From: Bryobacterales bacterium
GTDB taxonomy: Bacteria > Acidobacteriota > Terriglobia > Bryobacterales > Bryobacteraceae
DNA length: 9,744 nt
Direction of reading: 5' to 3'
Assembly: GCA_003132905.1 (NCBI GenBank)
Contig: PKZC01000294.1
Coordinates: 242 to 9,985 of the forward strand
The notes under the pieces were generated by a model. The model was given only the letters and a program-made list of their open reading frames with translations, ran no database searches and had not been told where the DNA came from. The position numbers and the translations under genes were made by a program. Positions 1 through 7,085 of the stretch are shown one piece after another (the stretch's first letter is position 1; every line of letters starts with the position of its first letter).

Positions 1-75
1 CCGCGCACCACGCTGCTCCATCGCATGCAGAAACTGGGCATCGCTGCCCAAGCCCCGCGGCAAACCTCATGTTGA
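1..75 (+). CDS. C-terminal end of a Fis-type HTH transcriptional regulator (partial)
   Basis: The window opens in frame inside a gene; 24 codons remain before a TGA at 73-75. The peptide contains PRTTLLHRMQKLGI, which matches the recognition helix of the Fis-type HTH that ends NtrC/FhlA-family sigma-54-dependent activators. The AAA+ and sensor domains lie outside the window, so the class is inferred from this tail alone. Its stop codon overlaps the start codon of the efflux adaptor (ATG at 69-71), which suggests co-transcription and translational coupling and makes the protein a candidate regulator of the pump. A two-component response regulator with the same C-terminal domain is equally possible. 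Confidence 0.7.
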   Translation, partial: PRTTLLHRMQKLGIAAQAPRQTSC

Positions 76-1343
76 GCGCCAGAATCGCGATTCTGATATT
101 TCCGTTGGCAACGTTGCTTATCACGGGTTGCTCGAACCAAACCAGCGCGGCGGGGACCTCCGCACCACCGACCGTGGAAGTGGCCCAAGTGGAGCAGCGC
201 GATGTGCCCATCTACAGCGAATGGATCGGCACTTTGGATGGCCTGGTCAATGCGGACATCAAGGCTCAGGTCACCGGATATCTGCTCGAACAAGCCTATA
301 AGGAAGGCTCGTTTGTGAAGCAGGGCCAATTGCTCTTCCAAATAGACCCGCGGCCGTTTCAGGCGGCATTGGACCTGGCGCAAGGACAATTAGCGCAGGC
401 GGAAGGACAGTTGGCGGAAGCCAAGGCCCAACTTCCACAGGCGGAGGCGCAGGTGGCCGTGGCGGAAGCAAATCAGCGCCGCACGCAACTGGATGTCGAT
501 CGCTATACGCCCCTGGCCGAGCAGCAAGCCATCACCCAACAAGATCTCGACAATGCCACCCAAAACAATCTCGCGGCCAAGGCTCAAGTGCAGTCTGCTC
601 AGGCGCAGGTGGCAACGGCGCGAGCGCAGATTGTAGCCGCCAACGCGGCCGTTCAATCAGCCAAAGCCACCGCTGAAACCGCGCGGATCAACCTGGGCTT
701 TACGCGGCTCACATCTCCCATCGATGGCATCCCGGGAATCGCGCAGCAGCAGGTAGGCGCGCTGGTTAGTCCCGCCAGCCCGACTATCACCACTGTTTCG
801 ACGCTCGATCCCATCCGGGCCTATTTTACGGTGGCCGAGCAGGAATATCTCGATTTTCACCGCCGCTACTCCACCCCCGCCACCCTGGACGCTAAGCGGA
901 AGGAGCTAAAGCTGGAGCTGATCTTGGCAGATGGGACTGTCTATCCGCAAAGCGGGACCTTTTATTTTGCGGACCGCCAGGTGGACGTCAGGACTGGCGC
1001 CATCCGGGTCGCCGGATTATTCCCGAATCCGGGAAATGCTTTGCGTCCCGGCCAGTATGGTAGGGTTCGCACCGCCTTGCGAATTCAAACCGGTGCACTT
1101 TTGGTTCCCCAGCGCGCGGTCAACGAGCTGCAAGGAATTTATCAAATTGCAGTCGTGGACACTGGCAACAAAGTGGACATTCGAACCGTCAAAGTAGGCG
1201 ATCGGATCGGCTCCGATTGGATTATCAGCGACGGCCTCAAACCTGGCGAACGCGTGGTGGCTGAAGGTATTCAGAAAGTTCGCCAGGGAATGGCGGTGAA
1301 TCCCAAGCCATTTCTGGCTGCTGGCCAGGTAGCGGAAAAATAG
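69..1343 (+). CDS. RND efflux periplasmic adaptor lipoprotein (MexA/AcrA family)
   Basis: This is the membrane-fusion subunit (424 aa) linking the inner-membrane pump to the outer-membrane channel in the periplasm. A lipoprotein signal peptide spans residues 1-20, with lipobox ITGC and the acylated cysteine at C21. Next come the first half of the lipoyl domain (about 60-93, ending QIDP), a long Ala/Gln-rich coiled-coil hairpin (about 98-207), the second lipoyl half (TSPIDG, 215-220), and beta-barrel and membrane-proximal domains to about 415. The channel-docking RLS motif of AcrA appears as R145, L149 and T156 (Ser replaced by Thr). Each hairpin arm is 21 residues longer than in AcrA. No strong Shine-Dalgarno precedes the ATG; overlap with the upstream stop suggests coupled translation. 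A TTG one codon later could also serve as the start. Substrate range cannot be read from sequence. Confidence 0.95.
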   Translation: MLSARIAILIFPLATLLITGCSNQTSAAGTSAPPTVEVAQVEQRDVPIYSEWIGTLDGLVNADIKAQVTGYLLEQAYKEGSFVKQGQLLFQIDPRPFQAALDLAQGQLAQAEGQLAEAKAQLPQAEAQVAVAEANQRRTQLDVDRYTPLAEQQAITQQDLDNATQNNLAAKAQVQSAQAQVATARAQIVAANAAVQSAKATAETARINLGFTRLTSPIDGIPGIAQQQVGALVSPASPTITTVSTLDPIRAYFTVAEQEYLDFHRRYSTPATLDAKRKELKLELILADGTVYPQSGTFYFADRQVDVRTGAIRVAGLFPNPGNALRPGQYGRVRTALRIQTGALLVPQRAVNELQGIYQIAVVDTGNKVDIRTVKVGDRIGSDWIISDGLKPGERVVAEGIQKVRQGMAVNPKPFLAAGQVAEK

Positions 1344-1349
1344 GCCGCC

Positions 1350-4300
1350 ATGTCGAAATTCTTCATCAACCGTCCAATCGTCGCGATGGTCATTGCCATC
1401 GTCACTGTAATCGTGGGCTTGGTTGTCATTGCGAGCCTTCCTGTCGCCCAGTTCCCCGCGATCGCGCCGCCGGAGATTCAGGTTTCGGCCATCTACGTCG
1501 GCGCGGACGCTCAAACTATCGAACAATCCGTGGCTACGCCCATCGAACAACAGATGAGCGGCGTCGACAACATGAACTACATGTATTCGCTCAACGCTAC
1601 TGCCAACGGCCAGATGCGAATGATCGTCGATTTTGACGTCAATACGGACCCCAACACCGATTTGATCCTCGCGCAGAGCCGTGAGACGCAAGCGGCGCCG
1701 CAGCTGCCTGCCGACGTCAACAACTACGGCGTTACCGTGCAAAAGTCGACGCTCGCGCCCTTGATGCTAGTGGCCCTTTATTCGCCCAAGGGCACGTATG
1801 ACGCTCGCTTCCTGGCCAACTACGCGTACATCAATCTGAACGATCCGTTGACACGCGTGAAGGGTGTCGGCACTATACAGATATTTGGCGCCGGTCAATA
1901 TGCGATGCGCCTGTGGGTAAAGCCCGATCAATTGGCTAAATTGCAGATCACCGTCCCTGAGATCATCGCGGCCCTCCAGACGCAGAACACCGTGAACCCG
2001 GCTGGACAAGTGGGCAGCGAGCCCGCTCCTAAAGGACAGGAGTTCACATATTCCGTGCGCGCGCAGGGCCGCCTGACGTCGCCCGAGGAATTTGAAAACA
2101 TCGTGGTTCGCGAAACGCCTGACACCGGGATTGTACGCGTTGGCGATGTTGCTCGGGTGGAATTAGGCTCCCAAGACTACAGCGTGGAAGGCCACCTGAA
2201 CGGCAAGCCCAGCGCTGTGATCGCGGTCTATCAGCTGCCGGGATCGAACGCCGTCGAGACCGCGGCGGCCGTAACAAAGATGATGACGGACGCGAAAAAG
2301 CGCTTCCCCGACGACGTGGACTACGTGGTTCCAGTCGACACCACGCGCGCCGTCACCGCGGGAATGAAGGAAATCGTCGAGACGCTCGTGATCGCTCTCG
2401 TCCTTGTAATCGCGGTTGTTTACCTGTTTCTGCAAGGCTGGCGAGCCACTCTAATTCCGCTGCTCGCGGTTCCCGTTTCGCTAATAGGAACTTTTCTGGT
2501 GTTCCCGTTGTTTGGCTTCAGCATCAACACGCTGTCCTTATTCGGTTTGGTGCTGGCCATCGGCCTGGTGGTGGACGACGCCATCGTGGTAGTGGAATCC
2601 GTGGAGCGCCACATAGAAGATGGCCTCGCGCCGAAGCAGGCCGCGCTGAAAGCCATGGAGGAGATTTCGGGTCCCGTGATCGGCATCGCGCTGGTCCTGT
2701 CCGCTGTTTTCGTGCCGACGGCGTTCATCCCCGGCATCACCGGCAAGCTATATCAACAGTTCGCGGTTACGATCGCCATTTCCGTTATTTTGTCCGCGTT
2801 CAATGCCCTGTCGTTGAGTCCCGCGCTCGCGGCTCTCCTGCTGAAACCGAAGGTTGAGAGCAAGGGCCTGCTGGCGAGATTTTTCGCCTGGTTCAATCGG
2901 ATGTTCGGTCACGCCACGGAGAACTACGTTCGCCTGTCCGGCGTGCTCATCCGGAAAAGCGCCTTCGCCCTTGCGCTCCTCGCCGCTTGCGGCGTTGCCA
3001 GCTATTTCATCAGCGACAAACTTCCCAGCAGCTTTGTCCCCGACGAAGACCAGGGATATTTTTATCTGAACATCCAGCTTCCCAACGCCGCCTCGCTGCA
3101 GCGAACCCGCCTCGTTACCGCGAAGGTGGAGGATATTCTGGCCAAGACTCCAGGCGTCCAATACACCACGGGCATTCTGGGTTTCAGCCTGCTCAGTCTG
3201 GTGCGAACCAGCTACAACGCGTTCATCTTCGTCAGCATGAAAGACTGGGACGATCGCAAGACCCGGGCCGAGCAGTTCCAGGCCATCAAGGCTCGCATCA
3301 ACCGCGAGCTGAGTACCATCCCGGAAGCGGTAGCGTTCAGCTTCTCGCCGCCCGCCATACCCGGTGTCGGCACATCGGGCGGATTCACGTTCATCGTCGA
3401 AGACCGGGCCGGCAAGGACGTCCAGTTCTTGTCTGACAACCTGAACAAGTTTGTTGCTGCCGCGCGCAAGCGGCCGGAGATCGGAACCCTTACCACCACC
3501 TTCTTGCCGAGCGTGCCGCAGCAATTCGTGGAAGTGGATCGCGACAAAGTGATCAAGCAGGGTGTGCAAATCAACGACGTCTACCGCACTATCCAAACCT
3601 TTATGGGCGGGCTATTCGTCAACTACTTCAATCGCTTCGGCCGCCAGTGGCAAGTCTACATCGAAGCCGAAAATCAGTATCGCACGAAGTCGGAAAACGT
3701 CGGCCAATTTTATGTTCGAAACGCCGCCGGCGAGATGGTGCCGCTCTCCGCGTTGACCAAATTCGACTCGCGCAGCGGCCCTGAATTCACCATGCGCTTC
3801 AACGAATATCGATCCGCACAATTGAATGGAGCCGCCGCGGCGGGTTACAGCACCAACCAGGGCATGAAGGCGCTCGAAGAAGTTTTCGCCCAGACCATGC
3901 CGCCCGAGATGGGCTACGACTATTCGGGCATGTCGTTTCAGGAAAAAAAGGCGCAGGAAGGCGTTCCGTCCTCGGTGATCTTCGGATTCTCGTTGCTGTT
4001 CGTCTTCCTGATCCTCGCCGCCCTGTATGAAAGTTGGAGCCTTCCCTTCAGCGTTCTGCTCAGCACGCCGGTCGCGGTGTTCGGGGCTTTGGGGATGCTG
4101 TGGCTGCGCCGCACATTGCTCGGCCACTTTCTCCCGGCGTACATGGTCCAGATCGAGAGTGACGTCTACTCGCAGATCGGTCTGGTGATGTTGATCGGGC
4201 TGGCGGCCAAGAATGCCATTCTAATCGTCGAATTCGCCAAGGATGAACTGGAAAAGGGTAAACCGCTGATGGATGCCGCGCTCGAAGGGGCGCGCCTGCG

Positions 4301-4550
4301 TCTGCGACCGATTCTCATGACCTCGTTCGCTTTTATCCTGGGGTGCGTTCCGCTATGGATCGCCACCGGCGCCGGAGCGGTCTCGCGCCAGATCATGGGC
4401 ACCACCGTTATCGGCGGAATGCTGGCCGCCAGCTTCATCGGCATCTTTATTATCCCGTCCGCCTTCTACATTGTTGAGAAGCTCTCAGGCGCTGCGTCGC
4501 CCCGGGCAATCGCCATGGTTCCACCGCCGTCTCCTGCTCAGGGGGATTAA
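1350..4550 (+). CDS. RND multidrug efflux pump, inner-membrane permease (HAE1 family, AcrB/MexB-like)
   Basis: This proton-driven exporter (1066 aa; AcrB is 1049) captures amphiphilic compounds from the periplasm and outer leaflet and passes them to the channel. The N-terminus MSKFFINRPIVAMVIAI is the classic HAE1 start and first membrane helix (about 9-28). Two large periplasmic porter regions follow helices 1 and 7. Proton-relay residues are present: D409 and D410 in GLVVDDAIVVVESVER (AcrB D407/D408), and K954 in GLAAKNAILIVEFAKD (AcrB K940). The conserved RLRPILMTS of helix 11 is also there. It begins 6 nt after the adaptor stop, so the two are clearly co-transcribed. The open frame is uninterrupted, so the pump looks functional. 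HAE1 membership, rather than metal-exporting HME, is supported by the DD pair and overall similarity; exact substrates are unknown. Confidence 0.97.
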   Translation: MSKFFINRPIVAMVIAIVTVIVGLVVIASLPVAQFPAIAPPEIQVSAIYVGADAQTIEQSVATPIEQQMSGVDNMNYMYSLNATANGQMRMIVDFDVNTDPNTDLILAQSRETQAAPQLPADVNNYGVTVQKSTLAPLMLVALYSPKGTYDARFLANYAYINLNDPLTRVKGVGTIQIFGAGQYAMRLWVKPDQLAKLQITVPEIIAALQTQNTVNPAGQVGSEPAPKGQEFTYSVRAQGRLTSPEEFENIVVRETPDTGIVRVGDVARVELGSQDYSVEGHLNGKPSAVIAVYQLPGSNAVETAAAVTKMMTDAKKRFPDDVDYVVPVDTTRAVTAGMKEIVETLVIALVLVIAVVYLFLQGWRATLIPLLAVPVSLIGTFLVFPLFGFSINTLSLFGLVLAIGLVVDDAIVVVESVERHIEDGLAPKQAALKAMEEISGPVIGIALVLSAVFVPTAFIPGITGKLYQQFAVTIAISVILSAFNALSLSPALAALLLKPKVESKGLLARFFAWFNRMFGHATENYVRLSGVLIRKSAFALALLAACGVASYFISDKLPSSFVPDEDQGYFYLNIQLPNAASLQRTRLVTAKVEDILAKTPGVQYTTGILGFSLLSLVRTSYNAFIFVSMKDWDDRKTRAEQFQAIKARINRELSTIPEAVAFSFSPPAIPGVGTSGGFTFIVEDRAGKDVQFLSDNLNKFVAAARKRPEIGTLTTTFLPSVPQQFVEVDRDKVIKQGVQINDVYRTIQTFMGGLFVNYFNRFGRQWQVYIEAENQYRTKSENVGQFYVRNAAGEMVPLSALTKFDSRSGPEFTMRFNEYRSAQLNGAAAAGYSTNQGMKALEEVFAQTMPPEMGYDYSGMSFQEKKAQEGVPSSVIFGFSLLFVFLILAALYESWSLPFSVLLSTPVAVFGALGMLWLRRTLLGHFLPAYMVQIESDVYSQIGLVMLIGLAAKNAILIVEFAKDELEKGKPLMDAALEGARLRLRPILMTSFAFILGCVPLWIATGAGAVSRQIMGTTVIGGMLAASFIGIFIIPSAFYIVEKLSGAASPRAIAMVPPPSPAQGD
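4541..4547 (+). promoter_or_regulatory. Ribosome binding site fixing the channel gene start
   Basis: The G-rich run GGGGGAT sits 7 nt before the ATG at 4555, inside the last codons of the pump gene. The reading frame is open from an upstream ATG at 4471, but that would add 28 residues ahead of a complete lipoprotein signal peptide. This site therefore favours 4555. Confidence 0.6.
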
Positions 4551-4554
4551 CGCC

Positions 4555-5967
4555 ATGTCTCCAAAAACTGCCCTTTCCGCGCTCCTACTCCTGGCCCTCT
4601 GCGGCTGTACGGTTGGCCCCAATTATCAGCGTCCGAAGCTCGACACGCCCGCGCAGTTTCGTGCTCCCTCACCGCTTCCCCCTCAGGACGCCGCCTCCAT
4701 CGCGGATCTGAAATGGTTTGACATTTTCAAGGATGAACAATTGCAAGCCTTGATCCGCACGGCCCTGATCCAAAACTACGACCTGCGCGACGCAGCCGCG
4801 CGGGTGGAAGCAGCGCGCGCTAGTTTAGGCATTACGCGCTCGGATCAGTTTCCCCAATTCGGCGCCAGTGGCGGCGTCGAGTTGAACCGCTTCTCTCGCG
4901 ACGGCGCCACGCCGCTGCCTCCCATCCTTCTGCCCTCGCAGAATCGCACCTTCGGAGAGGCGTCGCTGAATTTGCTGTCGTTCGAAGTCGACCTCTGGGG
5001 CAAACTGCGCCGTGCCACCGAAGCCGCGCGTGCCAATCTTCTGAGCGCCGAGGATAACCGCAAAACTGTAATCACCACGCTGGTGAGCGACGTTGCCACC
5101 GCTTATCTATCCATGCGCGAGCTGGACTACGAGCTGGAGCTTTCCAATGAAACCCTGGAGACGCGCCAGGAATCGCTCAATCTGGTGAAATCCCGCCAGT
5201 CGGGCGGCGTTGCAACACGTTTGGACATGCGCCAGGCCGAGCAACTCGTCGATACCGCGGCCCAAACCATCCCGGTGATCCAGCAGCAGATCGAACAAAC
5301 CGAGAATCAGATTCACCTTCTGCTTGGCGAATCTCCGGGCAAAGTGGCCCGCGGAAGAATCCTCACTGACCAGAATCTTCCTCCCGACGTTCCCCCCGGG
5401 CTCCCATCGGCGCTGCTCGAACGCAGGCCTGACATACGGGCTGTGGAGCAGAATTTGATCGCCGCCAACGCCGAGATCGGGGTCGCACGGGCCGCCTATT
5501 TCCCCCAGTTGAGCTTGAGTGGATTTTTGGGCGGCCAAAGCACGGGGCTCGCCAGCTTGTTCACCGCGGCCAATAGCGCCTGGAGCCTTGCGCCACAGCT
5601 TGCGCAACCCATCTTCACCGCCGGGCGCTTAAAATCCAACGTGCGGCTGACCGAGGCTCAGCGCCAGGAAGCGCTGGTGCAGTATGAGAAGACCATTCAG
5701 ACCGCATTCGCGGAAGTGTCCAACAGCCTCATCGCGCACCAGCGAACACGTGAGAGTCGCGAAAGGCAGGAAGCCCTGGTCTTCGCTTTAGAGGACCGCA
5801 CACGCCTGGCCTATGTGCGTTATCGCGGTGGCGTGGACACGCAGCTCGACGCACTAGATGCCGATCGCGATCTGTTCGCCGCTCAATTGTCTTTGTCGCA
5901 AATCCGTCTGAATGAATTGCTGACCGTCGTGCAGCTCTACAAAGCTCTCGGCGGCGGCTGGCAGTAA
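4555..5967 (+). CDS. RND efflux outer-membrane channel lipoprotein (NodT/OprM family)
   Basis: This is the TolC-like outer-membrane exit duct (470 aa, typical of the family). It forms a trimer with a beta-barrel in the outer membrane and an alpha-barrel reaching into the periplasm to meet the adaptor. The signal peptide (residues 1-17) ends in a lipobox with acylated C18, followed by TVGPNYQRP, the hallmark of NodT-type channels. Two repeated OEP domains follow, about 60-245 and 265-465. The second carries family-typical LLERRPDIRAVEQNL and AAYFPQLSLSG. I chose the ATG at 4555, 4 nt after the pump stop, because it gives a good RBS spacing and a canonical signal peptide. Position as the third gene after adaptor and pump completes the tripartite system. 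The stop codon is immediately followed by a hydrolase relic. Confidence 0.95.
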   Translation: MSPKTALSALLLLALCGCTVGPNYQRPKLDTPAQFRAPSPLPPQDAASIADLKWFDIFKDEQLQALIRTALIQNYDLRDAAARVEAARASLGITRSDQFPQFGASGGVELNRFSRDGATPLPPILLPSQNRTFGEASLNLLSFEVDLWGKLRRATEAARANLLSAEDNRKTVITTLVSDVATAYLSMRELDYELELSNETLETRQESLNLVKSRQSGGVATRLDMRQAEQLVDTAAQTIPVIQQQIEQTENQIHLLLGESPGKVARGRILTDQNLPPDVPPGLPSALLERRPDIRAVEQNLIAANAEIGVARAAYFPQLSLSGFLGGQSTGLASLFTAANSAWSLAPQLAQPIFTAGRLKSNVRLTEAQRQEALVQYEKTIQTAFAEVSNSLIAHQRTRESRERQEALVFALEDRTRLAYVRYRGGVDTQLDALDADRDLFAAQLSLSQIRLNELLTVVQLYKALGGGWQ

Positions 5968-6021
5968 ACCGTGAAAAACGGCGCATCCATTTTCTACAAG
6001 GACTGGGGTTCCTGACAGCCC
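5968..6021 (+). pseudogene. Relic of an alpha/beta hydrolase N-terminus with an in-frame stop
   Basis: Directly after the channel stop codon, this frame reads TVKNGASIFYKDWGS, then TGA (6013-6015), then QP. It aligns without gaps to residues 5-22 of the intact chloroperoxidase-like protein encoded on the opposite strand (7907-8749), where the matching stretch is [18 protein letters not shown]. The TGA replaces the glycine codon of GQP, which one G-to-T change in GGA would explain. After the proline the similarity ends; the expected continuation VFSHGWPLS is absent. The DNA differs mostly at third codon positions, so this is a diverged paralogue fragment and not a recent copy. It has no Shine-Dalgarno and cannot encode a working enzyme. 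Confidence 0.65.
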
Positions 6022-6036
6022 CAATACTGCGCTTAT

Positions 6037-6078
6037 GATTTGGCAGCCAGCATTTCCACCGTCGATCTGGCAGACAGC
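6037..6078 (+). repeat. Short imperfect direct repeat in the convergent junction
   Basis: GATTTGGCAGCCAGC (6037-6051) recurs as GATCTGGCAGACAGC (6064-6078), with 13 of 15 bases identical and a period of 27 bases. In the frame of the hydrolase relic both read DLAxS, nine codons apart. It may be the remains of a coding repeat or chance; the rest of 6022-6147 shows no gene and no convincing terminator. Confidence 0.3.
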
Positions 6079-6147
6079 GGTCTTCATTATTCATGACGTC
6101 GCTTCCAACGCACTGGAGCGAAAGCCCCCCCGTGCCTTCACACCTAC

Positions 6148-6393
6148 TCAGATCTGATAGCCATCGGACATCCATTTCGCGAACAGATCGAGCCGGTCTT
6201 GGGGCCAAAACGGTCCACCAGGCGGCATCGTTTTCTTGGTCAGAGTGCTTAATACCGCCCGGGCGTTCGCGTGATCGCCGGCACCATCCGACATATAAGC
6301 GTAATCATCGAGTACGACGCCACGGTGCTTCATGTGCTCGGTGTCAATGGATCTGAACAGAGGCTTGATGTCGTTCTTAAACGAAACAGGCAT
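6148..6393 (-). CDS. Small cysteine-free protein resembling a haemless cytochrome c domain
   Basis: This is an 81-aa soluble protein of unknown function with no signal peptide. An excellent Shine-Dalgarno (AAGGAGG at 6401-6407, 7 nt before the ATG) fixes the start, although the frame is open further upstream. The layout follows small c-type cytochrome domains: DIKPLF near the N-terminus (8-13), a short LDDY segment (28-31), MPPGG at 56-60 and a closing FAKWMSDGY helix (71-79). There is no cysteine at all, so covalent haem attachment at CxxCH is impossible; the equivalent position reads DTEHM (17-21). M56, where a haem axial methionine would sit, is kept. I recall small proteins of this kind beside tyrosinases and other oxidoreductases, but I cannot verify it here. 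It is the last gene of the minus-strand cluster, 91 nt after the AhpD-fold gene. Confidence 0.85.
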   Translation of the reverse strand: MPVSFKNDIKPLFRSIDTEHMKHRGVVLDDYAYMSDGAGDHANARAVLSTLTKKTMPPGGPFWPQDRLDLFAKWMSDGYQI

Positions 6394-6400
6394 TACACTT

Positions 6401-6407
6401 CCTCCTT
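6401..6407 (-). promoter_or_regulatory. Strong ribosome binding site of the 81-aa protein
   Basis: On the minus strand this reads AAGGAGG, a full anti-16S match, 7 nt before the ATG at 6391-6393. It is the strongest such site in the window and decides the start against longer in-frame options, implying that the small protein is well translated. Confidence 0.85.
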
Positions 6408-6484
6408 GAGATGCGTTCCGGGACCGCTCGGGACGGACTGGCATGTTGAATTGTAAACTTCGCATCCGAACATGGATAGTCGCC

Positions 6485-7054
6485 TTAAATCGGTAATGTG
6501 TTGCCGCCAATCTTATCGGACGTCTCGAGTGGAACACGGCAGCCATTTAGGAAGCGGCTGAGCAGGTTGAACCACGAGATCATTAACACATATTTGCGGC
6601 AGGTAGTCTCATCGAACCGGCTGAGCATCTCGCTCAACGTCTCATCAGTTAAGGCGCCGGTCGTAGATAACTCATCGGTGGCGTTACACAGTAATACATA
6701 TTCGGAATCAATGCCCGTTACAGGGCCACTATTTGGGGCTGCATCGATCTCCTCGGGCAACAGGCCGGCGTTCTTGGCCAGCACGGCGTTGGCCAGCCAT
6801 TCGTAACGGCAATTTAGAACCTTCGCACACCTTAACGCAATTATTTCGCGGGTCTTGGGATCGATGCCAGCCGTCTGAAAGAGGGCTTTCACGAAGCCGA
6901 TCGTTGCTGGGAACATATCGCCAGTGCCAGCAAACATTTTAATGACGTTCAGTGTCTTACTGGGATCGTAGGCCTCGCCGATCAATTCGCCGACGGTCTC
7001 CTCGGACGGCAGCGGAATCGATAATTCTGAGCCGTGCTGATTAATTGGGGCCAT
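6485..7054 (-). CDS. Carboxymuconolactone decarboxylase / AhpD-fold family protein
   Basis: This all-helical protein of 189 aa (from the ATG at 7052-7054) carries the CMD-family signature around residues 66-98: PKTREIIALRCAKVLNCRYEW, ending in KNAGL. Measured against the AhpD catalytic set (E118, C130, C133, H137), E70 and C82 are kept, the resolving cysteine is E85 and the histidine is N89. A CxxC disulfide mechanism as in AhpD is therefore unlikely. CYEW-type members of this family are often annotated as decarboxylases or peroxidase-like with no proven activity. A TTG start at 7108 would extend it by 18 residues and overlap the upstream hydrolase by 23 nt; I prefer 7054 because GGAAG lies 8 nt before it and the extension looks unconserved. 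It sits between the GHSWGG hydrolase and the 81-aa protein, probably co-transcribed with both. Confidence 0.85.
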   Translation of the reverse strand: MAPINQHGSELSIPLPSEETVGELIGEAYDPSKTLNVIKMFAGTGDMFPATIGFVKALFQTAGIDPKTREIIALRCAKVLNCRYEWLANAVLAKNAGLLPEEIDAAPNSGPVTGIDSEYVLLCNATDELSTTGALTDETLSEMLSRFDETTCRKYVLMISWFNLLSRFLNGCRVPLETSDKIGGNTLPI

Positions 7055-7085
7055 CTCCTCTACTTCCACGTCACCGTAGGGCCCG

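Noticed and set aside
2748..3596. Long open frame of 282 codons antisense to the pump gene
   Set aside because: It lies fully inside the strongly supported RND pump gene, has no recognisable family, and is arginine/glycine-rich as expected for an antisense shadow in GC-rich DNA. The same applies to the antisense frame at 1017-1742.
4471..4554. N-terminal extension of the channel protein from an ATG at 4471
   Set aside because: It would overlap the pump gene by 80 bases and place 28 arginine-rich residues ahead of a complete lipoprotein signal peptide; the ATG at 4555 has a proper ribosome site.
6005..6024. Possible terminator TGGGG...CCCCA after the channel gene
   Set aside because: The stem is only five pairs around a 10-nt loop with no T-run after it, and it is explained by the hydrolase relic sequence (DWGS and QP codons).
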